26,500 bases of DNA from positions 1 to 26,500 of the IMG/VR virus record IMGVR_UViG_3300005731_000063, one strand, 5' to 3'. Position numbers and translations under genes: made by a program. A model generated the notes under the pieces. It was given only the letters and a program-made list of their open reading frames with translations, made no database searches and was not told the origin of the DNA. Source of the stretch: a virus. Numbering within the stretch: the first letter of the stretch is position 1; every line of letters starts with the position of its first letter. Positions 6,144 to 13,558 of the stretch are shown in pieces.

Positions 6144-6686
6144 TTAAATCTGCCATCTTGGTACGCTTTTACTTTGTCCTAGTCCATCAATAGAATGTGT
6201 GCGCCTATGTATAGGGTGTTGATCTGGGAAAGTATTACTACTGTACTCTTGTAAGTCAGAACTATTCGCACACAAGTAGTTAATCAGCCTTGTAGTGTAG
6301 TTGTTTACGTTGTGCAAGGCTTTATCCTTCAACGCTTGCACTTGCTTCTGCGATGGTGGTGTAGCGTCTTGTGATATTCTAGTCACCAAACCACCATTGT
6401 CAATCTTTACCGCTAAGTGGTCGTAAACATCAAAAGCAACCTTCCAACATAATAGTTTTGGAATATACAAGTCTTTTATGATTGCGTACTTACCAGTAAT
6501 AGTATCCGCAACTGAGTCCGCTACTATCTTATCATACAAGTCTGTACCTAATACCTGCACTAAGTAAGTGTCTTGTGCCACATAGATAAAAGGGTTTATT
6601 GTCGCATCGTCAACACTCCCGTTTATAGGTGTGTACTTCTTTAATGTCTCTAAGTTTATTAGAGTCTTTTCACTAGGAATCGCCAT
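6144..6686 (-). CDS. head-tail connector or adaptor protein (DUF6712-like)
   Basis: This 180-residue protein resembles adaptor proteins of Bacteroidota phages that bind under the portal. The start (SEKTLINLETLKKYTPINGS) and the YIPKLLCWKVAFDVYDHLAV region (about 74-93) are characteristic, as is a helix-rich middle suggestive of the gp6/DnaT-like adaptor fold. The C-terminus (from about 150) is polar with several histidines and arginines. It overlaps the portal gene by 14 bases, consistent with connector genes following the portal. The family assignment rests on pattern and position. Confidence 0.62.
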   Translation of the reverse strand: MAIPSEKTLINLETLKKYTPINGSVDDATINPFIYVAQDTYLVQVLGTDLYDKIVADSVADTITGKYAIIKDLYIPKLLCWKVAFDVYDHLAVKIDNGGLVTRISQDATPPSQKQVQALKDKALHNVNNYTTRLINYLCANSSDLQEYSSNTFPDQHPIHRRTHSIDGLGQSKSVPRWQI

Positions 6687-8334
6687 TTAACTTTTCTTTT
6701 AACTTTGTGAACATCTTGGACATTAGACTAGCATGGTTAGGCATATCGTAAGGACGCTTACTCTCTACACCCTTTTCAGGCACAAAAGGATTGTTTCCCA
6801 CCTTGGTATCGTTCTCCATCTCAGGAGTTGTTGATCTTGGTTTAAACTTGCCAGCGTCAGTCTTTCTAAAGTATATTCGACGCTTCCATGTATGATGACA
6901 ATTAACACCGCCCTTGAACTCAAATATATCGTATGTACTTGCTCCTTTTGGTGCGAACTCAGAATTTATACCTGAATCACTCATTGAGCCTTTCTCACCC
7001 AGTTTTATATCCTCGTAGCGATAAACATAACCTTGCGAGGTGAGACTTACCATTTTTTTGCAAAACGCCCTCGATTTTTTACTAGCTTCACCACTATACA
7101 CATACCTCAACTTATACAATCCAGCGTCACCCCACGGGCTTTTGTCTTGTGGGTTTCTGTAGGTAGCGTCATAGAGTTTAACGGCTGACAAGCTCAACCC
7201 GTCTTTACTATGATAAAAGCCTTCGTTCTTCTCGTCCTCAATATCTTCCTCGAAATAGTCCCATTCATCGCCCATCTGCTCCCCTTTCTCGGAAACGTAG
7301 TCTATAACGAACTTCTCTAGGTCATCAGTAAAGACCGCGCTCAATTCCTCTTGTGATGTTTCACCAAAGATAGAATATACCTTTGTTAGCATATCCGCAA
7401 CGGGCTGAACTTTTCTACGGTTGAATATCTCCTTCGACTCTTCAACCTCTGTACCTCCTCCTAACTTTCCAGCAACCGCCACACCGAACATTGAAGGGTT
7501 TACAACACCGTGAGCAATCATTATCTTATCAGTACACTCCTGACTTAGGAACTCGTACTTCTTATCTTCGTCCGTAATATCGAAAGACTCAAACTCAACA
7601 CCAGTGTCAGGACCGTTATCGTAGGTAATCAACACCTTTGAGCCTTCCGTACCTACTAGAGTTCTTTCATAAGTAGCTCTATTTTGTACCTTTTCCTCTG
7701 GTGTAGGTTCTCCGCTATGATGCTTGATAGCATAAACAGGGCTGAACCCGTTTCTAATATTATTGACGTGGAACTTGGCTATACTTTGCTCCATTTCAAT
7801 CCAGTCAACACCTCCAATGTAGTCAGGTCTTGGATAGGAGTCATTACCAGCCACAAACATAAAGACGGGCATAATCTGTACGGGATTACTTACAGAGTTG
7901 AGCTTCTCGTTATAAATAGGATACTCTTCTGGCTTGTTCTGACCTCTAGCACTAGACCAGTCAAGCGAGTGCCAGACCTTTGTAGGTGTCTCTGCGTTTT
8001 CTATTCGTATGGACTCAAAAGGAATGTGCTTAACCCTTGCAATACTCTTACCGTCCAAAGCGTAATTGACTTCCAAATAAAATCCGCCTTGCTTTTTTAG
8101 GTCTAAGCATATTTCATTGTGACCCTCAATGATTGACGGGGGCGTTACTGACTGCGAAAAGTCCTGAGCTATAGAGTACACTAGGGCGTTATGCGTAACA
8201 CTACCCATATACAACTCATGGAGGTATTGAGGAAATAGGTTCTTATCTCCATAGTCTACCCACCCCTTGCGGTTGATCTTCTCCACACCCTCCTGGCGTT
8301 CGTAGCTAGACAAGTTTACAAAATCCGTAGTCAT
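6673..8334 (-). CDS. portal protein with C-terminal gp7/MuF-like domain
   Basis: This is the dodecameric ring at the capsid vertex through which DNA enters and leaves. The first 360 residues fit phage portals: a wing and clip region with SVTHNALVYSIAQDF (44-58), the stem-helix region around IMIAHGVVNPSMFG, and GGGTEVEESKEIFNRRKV. The last 170 residues are not portal-like. They contain SRAFCKKM (about 421-428) and FKGGVNCHHTWKRRIYF (473-489), a Cys plus GG-NC-H-W pattern of the SPP1 gp7/MuF minor head protein C-terminus. At 553 residues the protein looks like a portal and minor-head fusion. It overlaps the adaptor by 14 nt and the upstream gene by 4 nt. Confidence 0.78.
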   Translation of the reverse strand: MTTDFVNLSSYERQEGVEKINRKGWVDYGDKNLFPQYLHELYMGSVTHNALVYSIAQDFSQSVTPPSIIEGHNEICLDLKKQGGFYLEVNYALDGKSIARVKHIPFESIRIENAETPTKVWHSLDWSSARGQNKPEEYPIYNEKLNSVSNPVQIMPVFMFVAGNDSYPRPDYIGGVDWIEMEQSIAKFHVNNIRNGFSPVYAIKHHSGEPTPEEKVQNRATYERTLVGTEGSKVLITYDNGPDTGVEFESFDITDEDKKYEFLSQECTDKIMIAHGVVNPSMFGVAVAGKLGGGTEVEESKEIFNRRKVQPVADMLTKVYSIFGETSQEELSAVFTDDLEKFVIDYVSEKGEQMGDEWDYFEEDIEDEKNEGFYHSKDGLSLSAVKLYDATYRNPQDKSPWGDAGLYKLRYVYSGEASKKSRAFCKKMVSLTSQGYVYRYEDIKLGEKGSMSDSGINSEFAPKGASTYDIFEFKGGVNCHHTWKRRIYFRKTDAGKFKPRSTTPEMENDTKVGNNPFVPEKGVESKRPYDMPNHASLMSKMFTKLKEKLNGDS

Positions 8335-8720
8335 AACTGAATGTCTTTTTCTATTGTGCTAGCAATATCCTCGTAGTGAGTAGTGCCAGACTTAATATTC
8401 ATAGTTCCCTTCTCCAATAAACCAACAACAACCGCATCCGCATAGTCCAAGTTAGTGGCGTTTGTTTGCCCGTAGACCTCGTAATTATATTCTCCCGACT
8501 CAGTAATCAACACCGCACCGTTAACCGCGTCCAATTGGCTTAAATCAAGCACGAACTCGCTATATCTTGCAGTGTCAACCGTAGGAGAAACGATACAACT
8601 ATGATCCCCGTAGTCATTATGTATCCTCAAAAGGTAGTTTGTAAACGTTGGCACGTCTACAACACTCTCTTTTAGAGTCATTCTAACCGTGTTAGTTGTG
8701 TTTACTGTCGCTTGTACCAT
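8331..8720 (-). CDS. hypothetical structural protein between portal and tail tube genes
   Basis: The product (129 residues from the preferred start) is beta-rich and threonine-rich, with no cysteine-metal motif or membrane segment. A start at 8732 is possible, but that codon lies in the run following a terminator hairpin, so Met at 8720 (MVQATVNTTNTVRMTL) is preferred. Position and composition suggest a decoration, tail or head-completion protein. No family is recognised with confidence. It overlaps the portal gene by 4 nt. Confidence 0.55.
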   Translation of the reverse strand: MVQATVNTTNTVRMTLKESVVDVPTFTNYLLRIHNDYGDHSCIVSPTVDTARYSEFVLDLSQLDAVNGAVLITESGEYNYEVYGQTNATNLDYADAVVVGLLEKGTMNIKSGTTHYEDIASTIEKDIQL

Positions 8721-8730
8721 AAATTTACGC

Positions 8731-8764
8731 AAAAAGGCGGTAAGGGAACTTACCCAAACCGCCC
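8731..8764 (-). terminator. intrinsic terminator after the tail tube gene
   Basis: On the minus strand GGCGGT and ACCGCC (8763-8758 with 8741-8736) can pair, with an alternative inner hairpin GGTAAG-TTCC-CTTACC, followed by five T (8735-8731). It sits between the tail-tube-like gene and the next gene, so it probably lowers read-through into portal and lysis genes. Confidence 0.65.
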
Positions 8765-8786
8765 ATTTATTAGTTAGTCTTAAATC

Positions 8787-9335
8787 CTAGTATGTAGGAT
8801 TGTACGTAATAGTCGCTGAACTTAGGTTATCCATTGGATTGGTAGTAAATGCAGTCAACGCGTATGCTGGGACTCCTTCCTCACCCGTCAACGTCATTTT
8901 GTATCCGTTGAAGTCTCCCATCTCCTTTCCAGTAGAAATTTCACCACCTTCTGCTTCCAAACCTCTAGTTCGTCCGTAGCATCTTACTGCGCCATCATTG
9001 GCGTAAACAAAAGCCATAACGCGCCCCTTCAACAACGAGTCGAAGTTTAGCATATCAGCCGTTGTCTGCTCTGGAATAACAAGCTCAATAGTCTGCTTGT
9101 GAAAGTTTCCACTTCCTCCGATCTCAGGAGTCTCAGTAACCCCCAACTTCTCACCCGAAGTATTACGCACCTTATAACGATAAGCCGTGAAAGTCGCAGA
9201 CGAATCCGAAACCTCGTTAGACGTTAAAGTTAACGTGCCATCTATATCAGCAAAGTTCACTAGGAGGATTTCTTTAACCCCTCCTAGTGCCTCTGCACAA
9301 ATCTGCTCTTTTCCCGCTGTTGCTCCGCAAGCCAT
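8787..9335 (-). CDS. probable major tail (tube) protein
   Basis: The 182-residue protein is strand-rich and acidic, with a MACGATAGKEQICAEALGG start and a pattern ending in a YALTAFTTNPMDNL beta strand, as in tube proteins of Bacteroidota siphoviruses. Segments such as KQTIELVIPEQTTADMLNFD and LLKGRVMAFVYANDG fit a tail-tube beta sandwich. It follows the major capsid gene by 9 bases and is followed by an intrinsic terminator, an arrangement expected for a highly expressed structural protein. A head decoration protein is the main alternative. Confidence 0.55.
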   Translation of the reverse strand: MACGATAGKEQICAEALGGVKEILLVNFADIDGTLTLTSNEVSDSSATFTAYRYKVRNTSGEKLGVTETPEIGGSGNFHKQTIELVIPEQTTADMLNFDSLLKGRVMAFVYANDGAVRCYGRTRGLEAEGGEISTGKEMGDFNGYKMTLTGEEGVPAYALTAFTTNPMDNLSSATITYNPTY

Positions 9336-9344
9336 AGTATGCTA

Positions 9345-10334
9345 TTATGCTGCGTCTGGGTAAGCCATTACACAATCTCCCTCAACTGCAATCTGCGTTC
9401 CCGCAGCCCACTGGTAACGGATTCTCACATTGTCATCCGCAAGGGTTAGTGAAGTGTCTACCACATTCGCTTGATTAAAATCACTCAATAAATCAGTACC
9501 GAAGAACAAGTTCTCAGGGTTAGCCATCAATATAGTAGCATCTGGAAAACCAAACACACGCTCAATAGAATAACCGTTATACGTTACTGGTGCGTCCGCG
9601 TTGTTGTACTGGTTAGCCAATCCCTTATCAGCAAGGTCTTGGAAATACTTATCAAAAGACGCTGGGTTCAAGAAGATTTTCACCTTGTCGTAACGCCCTT
9701 TCAAAGCATTTGGAAGATTGTCAATACAACGCTGCATATTATAAGCCAAATCCTCAACAACTGCAAATGAAGTAATCGGTGAGGTTCCGTCTGTCTTATC
9801 CAAAAGATCAACCTTTACAGTGCTAGAAGCCGCCTCAATCTTCGCGCAAATACCATCAAAAGATGTGTAAGTTGGTGAAGTTCCTGCTGGGTCATAGTTA
9901 CCTTGCCATAGGTTGTACTCCGTTGACTCTGCAATCTTTCCCGCTACATAAAGCAAAAGGAAATCCTCGAAAGATGCTGGAATCTCAGAACCCGCGCGAC
10001 CGCTGCCAGTCTCCATTGCTGCCCATGACGCAAGGAATTGCGACTTACACAACTGAATATTGACCATCAAGTTAGTCAACGCAAGCACCTTCTCGTCAAT
10101 ATCAAGGTCATCAGCGTTTGCAAAATCACAACTGTAAGCGTCAATCAATCCACCAGTATCACTCAATACCTGCAATACATGGTTTGTCTTTACATTCTCA
10201 ACCACGGTCACTAGACCGCGCTCAATAGAGTCCGCTTGTAGCATAGCGGCTGCGATGTACCCCGCTGCTGCCTCACCAGCATAGCTAGTGCTATTTACGC
10301 CTAGACTCGAAGCTAGTTCTACTTTCTTACTCAT
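9345..10334 (-). CDS. major capsid protein, HK97-fold
   Basis: The 329-residue protein fits major capsid proteins of Bacteroidota phages. An N-arm with GEAAAGYIAAAMLQADSIER (about 20-39) leads into VENVKTNHVLQVLSD and a cysteine-containing strand region (AYSCDFANADDLD). A long middle helix carries FEDFLLLYVAGKIAE, and the C-terminal strands end in RIRYQWAAGTQIAVEGD. It lies directly downstream of the protease and scaffold gene, sharing one base with it, as in HK97-type head cassettes. No delta-domain is attached, consistent with a separate scaffold. Confidence 0.8.
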   Translation of the reverse strand: MSKKVELASSLGVNSTSYAGEAAAGYIAAAMLQADSIERGLVTVVENVKTNHVLQVLSDTGGLIDAYSCDFANADDLDIDEKVLALTNLMVNIQLCKSQFLASWAAMETGSGRAGSEIPASFEDFLLLYVAGKIAESTEYNLWQGNYDPAGTSPTYTSFDGICAKIEAASSTVKVDLLDKTDGTSPITSFAVVEDLAYNMQRCIDNLPNALKGRYDKVKIFLNPASFDKYFQDLADKGLANQYNNADAPVTYNGYSIERVFGFPDATILMANPENLFFGTDLLSDFNQANVVDTSLTLADDNVRIRYQWAAGTQIAVEGDCVMAYPDAA

Positions 10335-11452
10335 TACTTATGTATATTTAAATATGTCAATCCTTTACTTACTGCATTCGGTAGCGGCTTACTTGGTGCG
10401 CCAACCTCTGAAAGTGTCTCTTTGCGCTCAACCTTTTTAGCTGGCGTCTTTGATAGTGTCTCCTTCGCTGCTGCCAACTCCGTATCCACCTCCGCTTTCT
10501 CTGCCTTCAATGTTTCCATGTCCGCAGTCAAAGCCTCAATCTTTTCGTTGAGCGACTTGGTAGCCTTCTCAACCCCTTGCGCGATAATCTCGCTAAGTTG
10601 TGCCTCAACTTCTGTCTCTGTCATCTCTTCCTCAACTTCTTTAGTCAAGATGTCAGAAACAACGCCCTCGGCTATTACTAGAATCTCACCAGTTTCAAGC
10701 TCCCACTTACCATCTGCCATTGGCTGCATTTCACCGTCCACATCTACTTGAACCTCAACACCCATTGCGAACTCTTCCGCTGGCGTGAAGATTGTTGTGC
10801 CGTCTGCTAGTTTAGCATCAGCCAATTCAACCGCGCCAAACATCTTCTGTTTAAGCTCGGAAACTACTTTTTCAAATACTGTCTTTTTCATTGTATTATC
10901 TTCTACTTTGTATAACGTTTCGCCTTTTGATTTGTTCACGCCCTCCGTAAAATAGCCCTCTAACGAATAGCCTTTAATCCTTCCAGTCTTAACTTGTTCG
11001 TCCCAGACTACTTGATTGTTTACTTTTGAACTCATCATAATAGTCCCAACTGGATACCTCATGCCATAGAAAGCAGATTTATCCTTTTCGGGGTCTTCAA
11101 CAATCCACGCCTCTATAACACTACACCCGTTCAATACTTGTTGATGCTCAAATGTGAAGTTCTTAATGGCTAGATCGTTCATGTATATTTCTAGTGCTTT
11201 TCTAGCCGTTTCCTCAGAAAAGAACCCGTAATACTCTTCTCCGTTCTCATCAATCCTTAGTATCTGCTTTCTAGGAATCAACACCGCGCCCATTATGATT
11301 CTGCGTTCCTCATCTTGTACGGCTAGTTTGATTTGGTCCTCCGAAAAAGTCAACCACTCAGCTTCCATCGCTGGATTTTCAACTAATGAAATAGCCGTGA
11401 TACCCCGCTGCTCATCGTCCTCATTTATAATCCACTCTCTTATTTTCTGCAT
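10334..11452 (-). CDS. prohead protease fused to scaffold (XkdF-like)
   Basis: The N-terminal half (1-185) resembles XkdF-type serine proteases that mature the prohead. It has ERRIIMGAVLIPRKQILRID (49-68), His103 in NFTFEHQQ, and Ser163 in GYSLEGYF, the probable catalytic pair. The C-terminal half is acidic, with a strong coiled coil at about 286-340 (EKIEALTADMETLKAEKAEV), as expected of a scaffold. Met188 (MKKTVFEKVV, ATG 10889-10891) is a possible internal start that would yield the scaffold alone, as lambda C/Nu3 does. It shares one base with the capsid gene downstream. Confidence 0.75.
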   Translation of the reverse strand: MQKIREWIINEDDEQRGITAISLVENPAMEAEWLTFSEDQIKLAVQDEERRIIMGAVLIPRKQILRIDENGEEYYGFFSEETARKALEIYMNDLAIKNFTFEHQQVLNGCSVIEAWIVEDPEKDKSAFYGMRYPVGTIMMSSKVNNQVVWDEQVKTGRIKGYSLEGYFTEGVNKSKGETLYKVEDNTMKKTVFEKVVSELKQKMFGAVELADAKLADGTTIFTPAEEFAMGVEVQVDVDGEMQPMADGKWELETGEILVIAEGVVSDILTKEVEEEMTETEVEAQLSEIIAQGVEKATKSLNEKIEALTADMETLKAEKAEVDTELAAAKETLSKTPAKKVERKETLSEVGAPSKPLPNAVSKGLTYLNIHK

Positions 11453-11459
11453 ATCTGTA

Positions 11460-13304
11460 TTATTCTACTAATTGCGCCTGATCTTCTACTAGTTGATCTC
11501 GGCTTTGTTGGTCTGTTGTTTCTTTACTAACCACATAGGCTCTTATCGCCCCTTGTGTTTCTCCTTCTCCAATGTCACCCGTTATAGATGGGCTACTAGG
11601 TGTTGTCGTTGCTCCACTAGGCAATGAGCCACCGCCACCGCTAGGCGCACCCCCCGTTGAACCACCACCGCCATACTTGGTCTTTTTTATCTTTGCTATC
11701 TGAGCCGCCCCCGCTGCTGCCGATATAGCCGCCATGACACCACCTACAATCGCACCAAATGGCGCAGGGTAAGTACTCATTCCTTGTTGGAACGCACCTA
11801 AAGCCCCTTGGATAGTCGTTATTACTGCTTGGGCTATCTTTAACTTTTTATCGCGTTCAAAGGCTTTCTTCTTGGCTGCCTCACTCTTTTTGTCAGCTGC
11901 ATCATTAAGAGAAATCAACGCCCCTATTGCTGCGCCTGCCACATTCAAAGACGCGTTTGCTAGTGCTTGATTCTGAGCTTTTCTATTGGCTACTGACTTT
12001 GCGTTAATAGCGTCTATCTCATTTGCTTGCGCTTGTTCAATCTGAGTCATCAGACCCTTGTTGCCGTGCGCCAACTCTGCTAATGCTGCGTACTTAGCCT
12101 GGACGGCTTCAATCTCAGTCTGTCCAAGTGCTGTCAACTTTTCTTGTAACTTCTCTTGGTCAGCCTCAATCCCTTGTTCCTTCGCTAGTTGCTCAGCTTC
12201 AAATGCTGCTTGTGCATCTCTGAACTCTTTGACCGCTGCTAATCTTTGACGCGCTCCTTCCGCTTCAATAGCGTTCTTTTTATTCTGTAGTTCAATAGAC
12301 CTCGTTGTGCTTCCAGCCTCTAGTTCTGCTAAAGCAATACGCGCCTCCGCTAATCTATCCAAGTCCTCTGCGCTACTTTCGCCTAGTGCATTTTGTTGGG
12401 CTATAATAGAAACCCTTTGACGCGCTGCGCTCAACTCTCTTTCTAGTAATGACTGTTCCAAGTCAAAAGCCTTTTGCGCTGCCACTAGTCTTTCCTCTGT
12501 AGACTTGGTTACATCGTCCGCAATCAGTTTTTGTTTTTCAATTTCTGCACGCCCTTCCGCCCTTGCTACCCTTAACTCTCTTTCTACGTCTGTAAGATTT
12601 TGCAAAGCCCCCGTAAGATTGACGGCTGCGTCTGTCTCCTTGACGATTTCCTCGTACATTTCACCTAGGGCGTCAGAGTTATCCTTTATCAATCCAGCTA
12701 CTGGCACTAGACCCGTGGTTAGGTTTAATACAGCGTCACCCGCTGCCTCTGCTGCTGCTTTAAACTCACCGTCAAACAGTAGACCAAAAGCCGTACCAAG
12801 CCCTTGAACGCCTGAAATAACATCATTGACCCGATTCATGACAAACTCCTTTATCGAGTTGCCGAAATCCTTTATTGCTTGTTGTGGATTCTCAAAAGCA
12901 TTGATTAAAGTCTCACCAAAAGCTGAAAGGCGATCAGTAACAACAGAGAAAGTAGCCGATAGGCCTGACATTATACGCTCTAGCCTCTCCGCACCCCTCT
13001 TGGTACTGGTGAAATAAGCCACTAAAGAACCTAACGCAATAACTAAAAGACCTATTCCAGTTGAGGCAATAGCTGCTTTTAGCGACTTCATGCCTAAAGT
13101 CACGCCCTTGACGCCTTTTATCAACCCCTTAACCTTTGTTATAGCTCCACCCGTTAAAGAATCTATCTTACCCAAAGCCCCGCCCATTGAAGCCTCCATT
13201 TCAGAAGATGTTTCCTTGGTGGTTTTCTTTACGTCCTCTAGCTTATCAATGACATCGCCAGTCTCAGCGTCAATCTGTATGGTTATTATCTTCTTATTTG
13301 CCAT
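11460..13304 (-). CDS. tail tape measure protein
   Basis: From Met at 13304 (MANKKIITIQIDAETG) the product is 614 residues. The N-terminus with a glycine-rich helix and a hydrophobic block (GIGLLVIALGSLVAYF, about 85-100) is typical of tape measures in Bacteroidota phages. A long alanine-, glutamate- and lysine-rich coiled coil (about 240-450) follows, then a second hydrophobic glycine- and alanine-rich region (about 485-555) and a GGGGS-like linker. Tape measure length sets tail length, so a tail of the order of 90 nm is implied at 1.5 angstroms per residue. An upstream Met at 13337 exists, but the chosen start gives an ATGGCAAATAA overlap with the previous gene. Confidence 0.75.
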   Translation of the reverse strand: MANKKIITIQIDAETGDVIDKLEDVKKTTKETSSEMEASMGGALGKIDSLTGGAITKVKGLIKGVKGVTLGMKSLKAAIASTGIGLLVIALGSLVAYFTSTKRGAERLERIMSGLSATFSVVTDRLSAFGETLINAFENPQQAIKDFGNSIKEFVMNRVNDVISGVQGLGTAFGLLFDGEFKAAAEAAGDAVLNLTTGLVPVAGLIKDNSDALGEMYEEIVKETDAAVNLTGALQNLTDVERELRVARAEGRAEIEKQKLIADDVTKSTEERLVAAQKAFDLEQSLLERELSAARQRVSIIAQQNALGESSAEDLDRLAEARIALAELEAGSTTRSIELQNKKNAIEAEGARQRLAAVKEFRDAQAAFEAEQLAKEQGIEADQEKLQEKLTALGQTEIEAVQAKYAALAELAHGNKGLMTQIEQAQANEIDAINAKSVANRKAQNQALANASLNVAGAAIGALISLNDAADKKSEAAKKKAFERDKKLKIAQAVITTIQGALGAFQQGMSTYPAPFGAIVGGVMAAISAAAGAAQIAKIKKTKYGGGGSTGGAPSGGGGSLPSGATTTPSSPSITGDIGEGETQGAIRAYVVSKETTDQQSRDQLVEDQAQLVE

Positions 13305-13461
13305 AGTAGTACAGTAAGCCTCCCCAAAAAGAGACACCTAACAATATAACGAACAACCACGCGATTAATTTAGTACGCCTTTTAATGCGCCAACCCCTAT
13401 AGACTCGATTGGTCTGCATTACTTTGAGAATAAATTTTATATTTTCGTTTGGTGTTTCCAT
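13294..13461 (-). CDS. small basic single-pass membrane protein
   Basis: From the start at 13461 (METPNENIKF) the product is 55 residues, with a basic middle (VYRGWRIKRRTK) and one membrane segment near the C-terminus (LIAWLFVILLGVSFWGGLLY). An upstream ATG at 13518 would add 19 polar residues that overlap an inverted repeat. The gene overlaps the tape measure start by 11 nt, so it is translationally coupled to it. Small membrane proteins are uncommon between tail genes. It might assist DNA entry with the tape measure or be unrelated; nothing decides this. Confidence 0.5.
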   Translation of the reverse strand: METPNENIKFILKVMQTNRVYRGWRIKRRTKLIAWLFVILLGVSFWGGLLYYYGK

Positions 13462-13518
13462 GAAAAGTATTATATTTGACGTATCGGTTGGGATAGCCGA
13501 TGTATGAGTCATAGTCAA

Positions 13519-13549
13519 CCCTTACCATTATTGGTAGGGGTTTTCTTTT
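13519..13549 (+). terminator. intrinsic-terminator-like hairpin facing the plus strand
   Basis: On the plus strand CCCTTACC (13519-13526) pairs fully with GGTAGGGG (13533-13540) around ATTATT, followed by TTTTCTTTT (13541-13549). On the minus strand the same stem has a C-A mismatch and no T tract. It therefore looks able to stop antisense transcription just downstream of the 979-aa gene. A second inverted repeat, ATCGG/CCGAT, lies at 13482-13500. Confidence 0.5.
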
Positions 13550-13558
13550 GTCGGGTAA

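Noticed and set aside
6037-6156. A 39-codon minus frame (MADLSDKKKKLLILL...) overlapping the adaptor end and the spanin-like gene start.
   Set aside because: Most of it lies within the spanin-like gene in another frame, and the strong Shine-Dalgarno sequence inside it serves the 6101 start. Support is too weak for a gene.
10422-10751. Long plus-strand ORFs opposite the scaffold, tape measure and other genes.
   Set aside because: They are antisense to well-supported genes, rich in Ser, Val and Leu as expected from opposite-strand reading, and have no recognisable motifs.
13440-13512. A sigma-70 promoter from TTGACT and TATAAT ahead of the small membrane gene near 13.46 kb.
   Set aside because: The two boxes are about 38 bases apart, far beyond workable spacing, and the host group uses different promoter boxes.
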